Shown here: one piece after another, positions 52,249-60,465 of the stretch
Layout of the letters: every line of letters begins with the position of its first letter
Position numbering within the stretch: the first letter of the stretch is position 1
Assembly: GCA_903882875.1 (NCBI GenBank)
Contig: CAIRYQ010000034.1
Span: 44,271 to 108,270, forward strand
From: an uncultured Spartobacteria bacterium
Lineage (GTDB): Bacteria; Verrucomicrobiota; Verrucomicrobiia; Chthoniobacterales; Chthoniobacteraceae
DNA: 64,000 bases
Reading direction: 5' to 3'
Translations under genes and position numbers: made by a program
Notes under the pieces: model-generated
Told to the model about the DNA's origin: nothing
What the model saw: the letters and a program-made list of their open reading frames with translations, nothing else
Database searches by the model: none

Positions 52249-53511
52249 TCAATTCGTTGCCGGGGCTCCGCGGATGCGCAAGCAATCGGCTGGGAAAAAC
52301 AGCACGGTGCCGATGATCAGCGCGAGGCCCGCCACGGCATAGCCCAGCGCCGTCAACGAAAGCAGGCGCTCCATGCCGACGGATTGCTTCCACATTCCGC
52401 CGAACAGCGTCGCGAAGCCCGAGACGATCGCGCCGAAGAAATTCAGGAGCCCCACGGCGGAGGCGCGCGTGTCGGCTGGCACGACTTCAAATGCTGCGGG
52501 AAAAATGTTACCCATCAGCAATCCGCTGAACAGCCCGAATCCTGCGGCGGCGATGCGCGTGGCGGCGAGCGTGTCGCAACTGCCGAGCGCATGGAGGCAG
52601 GGCGCGCAGAAGATGAGGCTGGCCGTCATGAGCCAGAGGCGCGAGGCCTTCGTGCGGCGGTACAGCACATCCGCGAGCACGCCGCCGCCGAGCAGGCCGA
52701 TGGCGGCGGTTCCTTGCAGGAAGAGCGTGGCGTTGAATGCGGCGTCCGACTGGTTGAGCGTGAACTTGTCGTGCAGAAAATTCGGCAGCCAGCCGTAGAG
52801 CAGCCAAAGGCCGAAGACGAAGACGGGGAACACGACGCACAGCAGGAGGAAGGTGCGCACCTTGATCAACACGGGAATCGCGAGCGTCGCGCCATCGGTC
52901 TTGGGCGCCGCGGGCGCATCCTCACTCACGCCGCGCAGGAAAAGGAAATAGGGCAGCACGTAGAGCAATCCGACAGCGCCCAGCACAAAAAAGGCGCCGC
53001 GCCATTGGCCGCGATCCGCCATCCATCCGCCGAACCAACTGCCCGCGACGGTGCCCGCGATTTGCGCCGTGGTGAGCGTGGCGATGGCCCGCGAACGCAG
53101 GGCCGGGGAGTGTGCATTCGCCGTCAGCGCGATGGCAGTGGGCATGAATAGCGACTCCGAGATGCCCATCGCGGCGCGCAGCGAGAGCATGATCACGGCG
53201 GAGCCCGCAAGGCCCGTGGCAAAAGTGACGATGCTCCACAGGGCGAGGCTGAGAACGACGAGCGTGCGCTTTGAAAAACGATCCGCGAGCTGCCCGGCGA
53301 TCGGGCAGCCAAAGGCATAGACCCAGAGAAAGACCGCACCCGTCAGTCCGAGCTGCTCGTCGTTCATGCCGAGGCCGGTCTTCAACGCGGGGAACATCGC
53401 GAACACCGCCTGGCGGTCGCAGTAGTTCAAAAAATATGCGACCCACATGAACGCGACGAGCAGCGTGGCCTGGCGGACGGGAGCGGCACGGGGAGCAGGC
53501 GACGCGGTCAT
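52249..53511 (-). CDS. MFS transporter (organic anion permease-like)
   Basis: 420 residues from ATG 53511; a TTG at 53520 is an alternative. Twelve hydrophobic helices. The first (ATLLVAFMWVAYFLNYCDRQA) and the loop-2 motif GQLADRFSKRTLVV match the anion:cation symporter/phthalate-permease group, which imports hexuronates, galactonate and other carboxylates by proton symport. Its position between a lactonase-like secreted propeller and an M81/enolase pair suggests it brings in the acid those genes handle. Substrate not provable by eye. Confidence 0.9.
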   Translation of the reverse strand: MTASPAPRAAPVRQATLLVAFMWVAYFLNYCDRQAVFAMFPALKTGLGMNDEQLGLTGAVFLWVYAFGCPIAGQLADRFSKRTLVVLSLALWSIVTFATGLAGSAVIMLSLRAAMGISESLFMPTAIALTANAHSPALRSRAIATLTTAQIAGTVAGSWFGGWMADRGQWRGAFFVLGAVGLLYVLPYFLFLRGVSEDAPAAPKTDGATLAIPVLIKVRTFLLLCVVFPVFVFGLWLLYGWLPNFLHDKFTLNQSDAAFNATLFLQGTAAIGLLGGGVLADVLYRRTKASRLWLMTASLIFCAPCLHALGSCDTLAATRIAAAGFGLFSGLLMGNIFPAAFEVVPADTRASAVGLLNFFGAIVSGFATLFGGMWKQSVGMERLLSLTALGYAVAGLALIIGTVLFFPADCLRIRGAPATN

Positions 53512-53615
53512 GCTTTTCAATGCGGCTTGCCGGGTGGTGGCGGGTGACCGGGGACAGGCCGCTTCACGCGCGGCGAGGGGTCACAATCGGATCGCGCCAG
53601 CGACGCGCAGCGCGC

Positions 53616-54767
53616 TCAGGGTTTTGCCTCGAGGAACTTGAAGCACACCGGCGCGCCGAGTTCGAATTTCGTCCCGGTCGGCGAGAGTGCGCCGGTGCTT
53701 TGATCGATCTTGAACTGCACGACGCTGTCGGAACCCTGATTGCCCGCGATCAGCCAGCGCCCCGTCGGATCAACGCCGAAGCCGCGCGGTGTCTTGCCCT
53801 CGGTCGGCGTGTGGCCGATGAGCGTGAGCCTGCCGCTCTGCGCATCCACGGAATACGCGACGATGCTGTCGTGGCCGCGATTTGAACCGTAGAGGAATCT
53901 GCCCGACGGATGCAGGATGATCTCGGCGGTGGACTGGCCTTTGCCATCGTAGCCTGCGGGCAGCGTGGGGATGGATTGGATGTGTTTCAGCACGCCCGCC
54001 TTCGCGTCGAAGGCGAAGGCGCTGACGGTCATCGAATGCTCGTCAATGTTGTAGCAGAATTTCCCGTCGAGGCTGAAGGTGAGATGACGCGGATGCGTGT
54101 CGGCTTCGGCTGTGGCAAAGGGCGGATCATTCGGGGTGAGCGCGCCGGTCGCGGCGTCGAAGCGGTACACATACAGGCGGTCAATGCCGGCATCGCAACT
54201 GACGGCGAACTGATTGCCCTGGTGGAATTCCGTGCTGTGCGCGTGAGGTTTTTGCTTTTCACCGAGCGTCGGATGTTTGTCCACCCACGCGGATGGCGAC
54301 AACTGACCGTCGGAAGCGATCGAAAGCGAGGCCACGCTGCCGTCGCCGTAGTTCGAGACGACGATGGTCTTGCCAGTTTGATCAATCGCGAGATGGCACG
54401 GGCCGCTGCCGTTTGGCGGCTGCATGTTGATGGCCGTGAGTTTTCCATCCGGGCCGATCGAGAATCCCGCGACTGCGCCGCCGCCGCCTTTTTGTCCGCC
54501 TTCGCCTGCGGCGAATAAGAATTTCCGGCTCGGGTGAATCGTCACCCACGAGGGATTGATCATCTCCCCCGCGAGTTCAGGCGCGCTCATGGCGCCGGTC
54601 TTCGGATCGAGCTGTGAGACATAGATGCCCTGGCTTTTCTTTCCCGTATAAGTGCCGATGTACACGAGCACGGTGCCCGGCTTCAGCGCGTCGGCGGCAG
54701 GGAGCGAGCAGGGCAGGAGAGGAAGACTGGCGGCGAGCGTGAGGAGAATTTGGCGGAGTGAATTCAT
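53616..54767 (-). CDS. Secreted lactonase-family beta-propeller (6-phosphogluconolactonase-like)
   Basis: 383 residues from ATG 54767. Signal peptide RQILLTLAASLPLLPCSLPAA. Seven-bladed propeller of the YbhE/lactonase family: VLVYIGTYTGKKSQGIYV, WVTIHPSRKFLFAAGEG, GPCHLAIDQTGKTIVVSNYG, PHAHSTEFHQGNQFAVSCD. The family hydrolyses lactones, and a leader makes it periplasmic here, where it could open a sugar-acid lactone before import. It sits between DUF1552 and MFS genes on the same strand. Upstream open sequence to 55385 belongs to the antisense of DUF1552 and is not the gene. Confidence 0.9.
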   Translation of the reverse strand: MNSLRQILLTLAASLPLLPCSLPAADALKPGTVLVYIGTYTGKKSQGIYVSQLDPKTGAMSAPELAGEMINPSWVTIHPSRKFLFAAGEGGQKGGGGAVAGFSIGPDGKLTAINMQPPNGSGPCHLAIDQTGKTIVVSNYGDGSVASLSIASDGQLSPSAWVDKHPTLGEKQKPHAHSTEFHQGNQFAVSCDAGIDRLYVYRFDAATGALTPNDPPFATAEADTHPRHLTFSLDGKFCYNIDEHSMTVSAFAFDAKAGVLKHIQSIPTLPAGYDGKGQSTAEIILHPSGRFLYGSNRGHDSIVAYSVDAQSGRLTLIGHTPTEGKTPRGFGVDPTGRWLIAGNQGSDSVVQFKIDQSTGALSPTGTKFELGAPVCFKFLEAKP

Positions 54768-54805
54768 GCGGAGTGTTTTGGTTGGTGGGTGAAAGGGGAC
54801 TGTCT

Positions 54806-56095
54806 TCATGCGGGTTCCAGGCCGGTCACGGTGCCGGTGCAGGTTCCGAATTTGTCGGTCTCGATACGCATGTGTTGGAGCATGTTGACGAACAGATTGC
54901 TCAGCGGCGCGCTTTGTTTGAGGTCGCCTTTCGGAGCGACCACGAGGTGCTGGCCGTGCCTGAAGCGGCCGCCGGCGAGGAGGACCGGGAGGTTGTTGGT
55001 GCTGTGGTTGCTGGCGTTGCCGAGGTTGCTGCCGAACATCACCGCGGTGTTGCGCAGCAGGGATTCGCCGCCTTCTTTCGTGGCCTTGAGCTGCGTCAGC
55101 AGGCGGCCGATGGATTGCGTCTTCGCGACTTCGACGAGGCGGAGCTGTTCGATCTTCTCGGGCTCCTGGCCGTGATGTGAAAGATCGTGATCGCCGCGGG
55201 TGACGCCGGGGATCGGCGGCACGCCGCTCTCGCCGATGTAGAAAGTGACGACGCGCGTGCTGTCGGTCGCGAGCGCGAAGGGGATGAGATTGAACAGCGC
55301 ATCCATCTTGCCGATGAGATCGGCGTTGTTCTGAATGTCCTGCGGCTGCGAAATGCCGACCTTGGGCTTCGGCGTGCGCGACCATGCCTGCATGGCCTGG
55401 AGCCGCACTTCCATCTCGCGCACGCTGGTGAAGTATTCGTCGAGCTTGTCGCGGTCGCCGCTGCCGAGCTGGCTGCCGAGACGCCTGGCCTGATCGCTCA
55501 CGGCATCCAGCACGCTGCGGCCTTCGGCGAGCCGTGACTCCTCGAGTTTGATTTCTTCCGGCGTGCCTTCGAGGAAAAGACGCGCGAACAGCTTCGACGG
55601 CCTGCTCTCGGCCGGCAGCGTCACTCCTCCGCGATTGACGGAGATGCTGCTGCCCGAGCTTGCCAGCTCCAGCGAGGGGAAGCGCGTGACGGCTCCGAGC
55701 TGACTGGCCGCGAGTTGATCCACGGAGATGCTATTGCGAAAGCCCGCCAGTTGCGGATCCTTCGCGGCGGTGAGGAAGGATCGCTCGGCACTGTGTCCGG
55801 CGGCTTCATTCCCCGGATGCGCGAAGCCGCTGAAAACGGTGAAATCCCCGCGATGCTCGGCCAGCGCCTCCATGTAGACTGAGGGCTTGTAGCCGGGACC
55901 GCTGTCCGTGGGAAAAAAATGCGGGGCGTACATGCCCAGGCCGGTGCAGATGCAAATCATGCGCCTCGGCTGCGGCGGTGTCGCTGCGGCCCAAGTCCGC
56001 GGCAGCATGGCATCGAGGAACGGCAGGCCGAGGGATATGCCGCTGGCACGCAGGAAATGGCGGCGCGAGATGGCGCGGGTGAGGTGGGTGGTCAT
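54806..56095 (-). CDS. DUF1552 exported protein
   Basis: 429 residues with TAT leader ISRRHFLRASGISLGLPFLDA. The family-typical openings RRMICICTGLGMYAPHFFPTD and later SGSSISVNRGG, and the late MFGSNLGNASNHSTNNLPV segment are seen. DUF1552 is the usual partner of DUF1592 cytochromes in Planctomycetes and Verrucomicrobia. Function unknown; folds like DUF1501/alkaline phosphatase are suggested but not established by this sequence. It follows the cytochrome gene at 56107-58548 by 11 bases and precedes the lactonase. Confidence 0.92.
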   Translation of the reverse strand: MTTHLTRAISRRHFLRASGISLGLPFLDAMLPRTWAAATPPQPRRMICICTGLGMYAPHFFPTDSGPGYKPSVYMEALAEHRGDFTVFSGFAHPGNEAAGHSAERSFLTAAKDPQLAGFRNSISVDQLAASQLGAVTRFPSLELASSGSSISVNRGGVTLPAESRPSKLFARLFLEGTPEEIKLEESRLAEGRSVLDAVSDQARRLGSQLGSGDRDKLDEYFTSVREMEVRLQAMQAWSRTPKPKVGISQPQDIQNNADLIGKMDALFNLIPFALATDSTRVVTFYIGESGVPPIPGVTRGDHDLSHHGQEPEKIEQLRLVEVAKTQSIGRLLTQLKATKEGGESLLRNTAVMFGSNLGNASNHSTNNLPVLLAGGRFRHGQHLVVAPKGDLKQSAPLSNLFVNMLQHMRIETDKFGTCTGTVTGLEPA

Positions 56096-56106
56096 GGCGG
56101 TTGAGA

Positions 56107-58548
56107 TTACTTAGATTGGAACAGCGGGCTTTGCACGACTTCGTGAACGAGGGAACGCAGGTCGTAGTGACTGGCCTTGGTTTGCTTCAGGATGGCTTCC
56201 ACCTGCGTCCGATCGGCAAAAGTCACTCCGGCTCCGGTGGCGTAGGCGACGAGGTTGTTTGTGAGATTGCGCGCGACGGACTCTTCGTCGTTGCGCAGCA
56301 GCTTTTTGAAAGCGTCAATGTCAGTGAAGGCGCGCCCATCGGCGAGATCGCCCGTGGCATCAACCGGTGCGCCGAGGCGATATTCGCGGCCACGATGCGT
56401 GAGCGGATCGATCACGGCCTCGCCTTTTCCCTGCGTGCGATATTTTTCACGCCAGCCTCCGATGACGTCGTAGCTCTCGAGCGCGAAGCCCGGCGGGTCT
56501 ATGTATTGATGACAGGCAGCGCAACTGTCCGAGCTGCGATGTTTGGCCAGTTGCTCGCGGATCGTGGTCGAGCCGCGCGTGTCGGGCTCAATGGCTCCGA
56601 CGCCCGCAGGCTGCGGCTGCAATTCATGGCCCAGGATGCGCTTCAAAACCCACGCACCACGCGTGACGGGCGAACTCAGCGTGCCATTTGCGGTCACCTT
56701 CAGGATGCTCGCCTGTGTGAGCAAGCCGCCGCGATGACTGCCGGCCGGCAGTGCGACTTTGCGGAACTCCTCGCCCGTCACGCCAGGGATGCCGTAGTGC
56801 TCGGCGAGGCGGCGATTGAGCATGGTGAAGTCGGAATCAATCAGCGTGGCGATGCCGAGATTGTGCGCCAACACTTCTTCAAAGAAAGCCTCCGTCTCGC
56901 CCACCATCGCAGGCTGGAGCAGCTCGTCGAATTCGGGATACAAACGGCGGTCCGGTGTTGTGGCATCAATGGCGCGGAGGTTGAGCCACTGGCCGCAAAA
57001 GTTGCGCGTGAAGGCGTGGGCGTTTGGATGCGCGAGCATGCGCTCGGTCTGCGCGCGCAGGGTCGTGGGCTCATGGAGCCTGCCTTTTGCGGCGAGTCGC
57101 AGCAGTTCGGCATCGGGCATCGTGCTCCAAAGGAAATACGAGAGCCGCGAGGCGAGTGCGTGGTCATCGAGTTTGCCCGGCTTCTCTTGCAGGAACAGGA
57201 ACTCCGGCGCGACGAGGATGGCCTTGCAAGCACGTCGCACCGCAGCCTCCACCGTGCCGCCTTCGCTGAGTGCGTCCTGCGCGAGCTTGAGATAGCGCGC
57301 GGTGTCCGATTTCGTCACCGGCCGGCGAAAAGCGCGTTGCGCGAAATCAGTGACAAGGCGTTCCGCATCGGCGGCGGGATCCTTTGCCACGACTTCATAG
57401 ACTCGCTCTCGGCGCTTCGGTTTCTCGATGGGCTTGATTTCCAAGTCACCAAACACGCGTTGCACGCTCGGCGGAGGCCACGCTCCGATCAGCGGTCCTT
57501 CCATCTCCACCCACTGGATCGCCATGCCCGATCCGGTGTAAGTCTCGCCGCCAATGTCCTGCACATGCGTGCCATCAGGCGCGTAGTCGCACCCGGCTGC
57601 ACTCATGTAAAACAGCTCGCCCTCGTCCATGCGCACTGTCGCCTCCATCAGGCGCGGCTTGTCGAGTGGCAGATCAAATGCGGCGCCCGGACGGTTGCGG
57701 ACGAAGGTGGTGATCATCAGCTTGGCCACCACCTGCGGCTTGTTGGTGCTCTGATACGCGTAGCCAGAAAGCCGCACGCGGTAGTTCCCTGTGACGTTCG
57801 CGCGCAGATCGCGCAGCGTCGTGCCTCCGTAAGTTTCGTTGTGGAAGATGACCAGCGCGTCGGGCAATGCGCGGTAACCCTGATGATGCCGCTGGCCTTC
57901 CTTGCTGATCGATCCCGTGGGCTTCGCGAGCGCATCTTTGATCGGTTGCAGATCGAGATAGGAGACACGCTTGGTCTTCACCTCCGGCTTCGGGCGGAAA
58001 TCAATGGCGGCATCCAGCGCCTTGTCCGCCGCGAGCAGATACGCCTCGATCTGTGCCGCGGAAAGCCGCAGCCCCTCGGACACATTGTCAAAGCCACGTG
58101 CCGATCCATCCTCGGGCAGCATCCCGATCAGCGGCGTATCAATGGCCAGCAGATCGTGCATCGTGTTCTCATACTCCGCTCGGTTCAGCCGACGCCACAG
58201 CACGCGCCCGGTGGCCGTATGTCTCATCACATCATGCTCGCCGAGCAGCGCGCCCAGCGACTTCATGAACGCCTCTCGCTCACTCGCCGGAGGCTGTTCG
58301 CGCTTCTTCGGCGGCATCTCGTGACGCAGCACGCGATCGAAGGCCAGCGTCCACCGCGCTTCATTGGCCGGATCGTCGAGCTTCAGGGCCAGCGCATCAA
58401 AATCCAGCCCGCCTTTCTTCGAGTCCGAGTCGTGACACTCGGCGCAATGCGCATCAATGAAGGCGCGTGCGGGCTTCGGCAACTCGGCCGCATGAAGATT
58501 CGCCGTCACGGATAGCAGAGCGAGGAAGGTGGAAAACTGATGAGGCAT
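56107..58548 (-). CDS. DUF1587-1592-1588-1585 c-type cytochrome protein
   Basis: 813 residues. Signal peptide MPHQFSTFLALLSVTANLHA. Heme motifs: N-terminal CAECH (IDAHCAECHDSDSKKGG) and C-terminal CAACH (DSCAACHQYIDPPGFALESYD). Between them: RLNRAEYENTMHDLLAID (DUF1587-type), AQRAFRRPVTKSDTARYLKL (DUF1595-type), ASRLSYFLWSTMPDAELL (DUF1592-type). Two c-hemes in a multi-domain protein of about 800 residues match the family. DUF1552 follows after 11 bases and an FGE-fold gene precedes by 9, so one transcript is likely. Redox role is inferred. Confidence 0.93.
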   Translation of the reverse strand: MPHQFSTFLALLSVTANLHAAELPKPARAFIDAHCAECHDSDSKKGGLDFDALALKLDDPANEARWTLAFDRVLRHEMPPKKREQPPASEREAFMKSLGALLGEHDVMRHTATGRVLWRRLNRAEYENTMHDLLAIDTPLIGMLPEDGSARGFDNVSEGLRLSAAQIEAYLLAADKALDAAIDFRPKPEVKTKRVSYLDLQPIKDALAKPTGSISKEGQRHHQGYRALPDALVIFHNETYGGTTLRDLRANVTGNYRVRLSGYAYQSTNKPQVVAKLMITTFVRNRPGAAFDLPLDKPRLMEATVRMDEGELFYMSAAGCDYAPDGTHVQDIGGETYTGSGMAIQWVEMEGPLIGAWPPPSVQRVFGDLEIKPIEKPKRRERVYEVVAKDPAADAERLVTDFAQRAFRRPVTKSDTARYLKLAQDALSEGGTVEAAVRRACKAILVAPEFLFLQEKPGKLDDHALASRLSYFLWSTMPDAELLRLAAKGRLHEPTTLRAQTERMLAHPNAHAFTRNFCGQWLNLRAIDATTPDRRLYPEFDELLQPAMVGETEAFFEEVLAHNLGIATLIDSDFTMLNRRLAEHYGIPGVTGEEFRKVALPAGSHRGGLLTQASILKVTANGTLSSPVTRGAWVLKRILGHELQPQPAGVGAIEPDTRGSTTIREQLAKHRSSDSCAACHQYIDPPGFALESYDVIGGWREKYRTQGKGEAVIDPLTHRGREYRLGAPVDATGDLADGRAFTDIDAFKKLLRNDEESVARNLTNNLVAYATGAGVTFADRTQVEAILKQTKASHYDLRSLVHEVVQSPLFQSK

Positions 58549-58557
58549 GAAGGCGGA

Positions 58558-59355
58558 TTACTGGATGCTGAAGCAAAGACGGAAACCCACCAGACTGTGA
58601 CGCATGGCGGGCGCACTGCCGCCACGGTAGGCGGAACGGCATTCGAGCGGATTATCAATCCACGATCCCCCGCGCAGGATGTGCGACCCGCCGATCTTGC
58701 CGATCGGATCGGTGACCTCCTGCATCTTTCCATCCTTTGGCCGTCGCTCGAACCAATCCTCGCACCACTGCCACACATTTCCGTGCATGTCGTAGAGGCC
58801 CCACGGATTCGGCGCAAAGCTGCCCACTGGCGTCGTCTTCCCGCGATAGACGCCCTTCTTTCCATCGCCATAGACATAGCCGCCATTGTAGTTCGCCTGC
58901 TCGGTGGAGATCGTGTTGCCGCACCAAAACGGCGTCGTGGTGCCGGCGCGACAGGCATACTCCCACTCGGCTTCCGTTGGCAGGCGATAGGGCTTGTGAT
59001 CCTTCGCGCGCAGCTTCGCGATGAATTCCTGGCAGTCGTTCCAGTTCACCTGTTCCACCGGCAGATTGCCGGCACCGGTGAACTTGCTCGGGTTCTTTTC
59101 CATGAGCTTCATCCACTCGTCCTGAGTGACCGTGTAGATGCCCATGTAGAAGCCCTTGGTCAGCGTGACCTTTCGCAGGATCTCATCGTCGTTGCGGGCC
59201 AGTTCTTCTTTCTGACTGCCCATGATGAAAGTGCCTGGCGCGATCCACACGAACTTCATGCCGATGCTGTTCGTGAAAGCCGGCGCTGGCGCGGTCTGCG
59301 CGAGGAGATTCGCGGCAAAGAGCCACGCGAGACATGTGAAGCGGAGGAAATTCAT
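58558..59355 (-). CDS. FGE/SUMF1-fold secreted protein, likely lacking the catalytic cysteine pair
   Basis: 265 residues with signal peptide RFTCLAWLFAANLLAQ. FGE-sulfatase domain motifs: IGMKFVWIAPGTFIMGSQKEE, PVEQVNWNDCQEFIAKL, RLPTEAEWEYACRAGTTTPFW, GLYDMHGNVWQWCEDWF, and LRGGSWIDNPLECRSAYRGG. In true formylglycine-generating enzymes a cysteine pair lies just after the GGS; here that stretch is WIDNPLE with the only nearby cysteine later (ECRSAYR). So it may be a non-catalytic or differently acting member. It sits with DUF1592/DUF1552 genes and no sulfatase is adjacent. Confidence 0.88.
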   Translation of the reverse strand: MNFLRFTCLAWLFAANLLAQTAPAPAFTNSIGMKFVWIAPGTFIMGSQKEELARNDDEILRKVTLTKGFYMGIYTVTQDEWMKLMEKNPSKFTGAGNLPVEQVNWNDCQEFIAKLRAKDHKPYRLPTEAEWEYACRAGTTTPFWCGNTISTEQANYNGGYVYGDGKKGVYRGKTTPVGSFAPNPWGLYDMHGNVWQWCEDWFERRPKDGKMQEVTDPIGKIGGSHILRGGSWIDNPLECRSAYRGGSAPAMRHSLVGFRLCFSIQ

Positions 59356-59506
59356 GAAGCTGTTTGAAAAGCTAGTCGCGCGCGATGGTCGTCAGATCAT
59401 TCCGAGGCCACACATCGTTGCTTTGTCGGCGGAGAACTCGCCAGCTTGGATGTCGAGCCTTGGTCTCGCGTGAGTGTCCGTATCCTGAGATACCTTGTTT
59501 GCCCGC

Positions 59507-60439
59507 TCACGCGCCGAGCCTCCCGTGTGCCAGCGAGAGGATGTGGTGCGGGAACTCGCGCACTTGCTTCCAGCGGATGCCGTCGGTGGAGCGCATGAGT
59601 TTGCCGGGCCAGAGGCTGCCGATGAAGATGCCGGCTCCGAAGGCGGCGGTCGTTGGGGCGCTTTCATTGGGCTCGCGGCGCCAGGCTTTGCCGTCTTTGG
59701 ACAGATAGGTGCCGCCCTGGCCGATGCCGACGAATTGCCTGCCGTCCCAAATCATCGCGTTGATGTGCTCGCCTTCTTCGCCGGTGGCGCGGTCGGTCCA
59801 GTTGAGGCCGTCCTCGCTCCTCATGCAGAGCCCGTGCATTCCGCCGCCGACGAAGACGCCGTTGCCAAAGGCGACATCAATCAGCGTGTCGGTGGCGAGC
59901 GTGCCTTGGGCGATCTCGAAAAGCGCTGTGTCGTCCTTCCGCGCGAGCCGCGCTCCGTAGTCGCCGACGATCACGACGCGCCCATTGCCTTGCGCGACGC
60001 GTCGCAGGCTGGCGTCGTTCCTCATGCCTTTGCGGTCGGCGGTGATGGGCTTGCGCGGCGACCATGCCTTGCCGTCGGCGGAGGTGATTTCGCCGGGCAT
60101 TGGGCTGCTGTCTTCGGCGATGATGTGAAATTTTTCACCATCCGCGAAGACCGGGCCGAAGCTGCCGACGTAGGCTTGCGAGTTGAGTTTGAAGGCATCC
60201 CAAGTCGCGCCGTCAGCGGTGCTCCAGCCGATGCTGTCGCCGCCGAACTTTCCAAACACCACGCAACGGCCGTTGGCAATGCAGGCATGGTGGAGCAGCA
60301 CACCGTCGCGATCCAGTTGCTGATGCGTCCATTCGATGCCGTCGCGCGAAAAGGCGCGCAGACCGTTCTCGCCGGCGGCGATGAAGACGGGGCCGGTGAG
60401 CGGCGGAAGCGGCGCAGCGGCTGGCGCGGGATCGGGCAT
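59507..60439 (-). CDS. BNR-like beta-propeller protein without a clear signal peptide
   Basis: 310 residues from ATG 60439. Repeats such as GVLLHHACIANGRCVVFGKFGG, DVAFGNGVFVGGGMHG and GRQFVGIGQGGTYLSKDGKAWRRE are propeller blades with BNR-type Ser/Asp-x-Asp-Gly motifs. The N-terminus (MPDPAPAAAPLPP) is Pro/Ala-rich like the region after a cleaved leader, but no leader is seen and the DUF1552 gene ends 26 bases upstream. So the protein is cytoplasmic, or its signal was lost, or the start is wrong. Likely a binding partner of the neighbouring exported proteins. Confidence 0.75.
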   Translation of the reverse strand: MPDPAPAAAPLPPLTGPVFIAAGENGLRAFSRDGIEWTHQQLDRDGVLLHHACIANGRCVVFGKFGGDSIGWSTADGATWDAFKLNSQAYVGSFGPVFADGEKFHIIAEDSSPMPGEITSADGKAWSPRKPITADRKGMRNDASLRRVAQGNGRVVIVGDYGARLARKDDTALFEIAQGTLATDTLIDVAFGNGVFVGGGMHGLCMRSEDGLNWTDRATGEEGEHINAMIWDGRQFVGIGQGGTYLSKDGKAWRREPNESAPTTAAFGAGIFIGSLWPGKLMRSTDGIRWKQVREFPHHILSLAHGRLGA

Positions 60440-60465
60440 CGTGGATTGATGGCTCCGTTCTATCG

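Noticed and set aside
56101..58515. 804-codon open frame on the plus strand
   Set aside because: Opposite the DUF1592 cytochrome; composition typical of a shadow frame.
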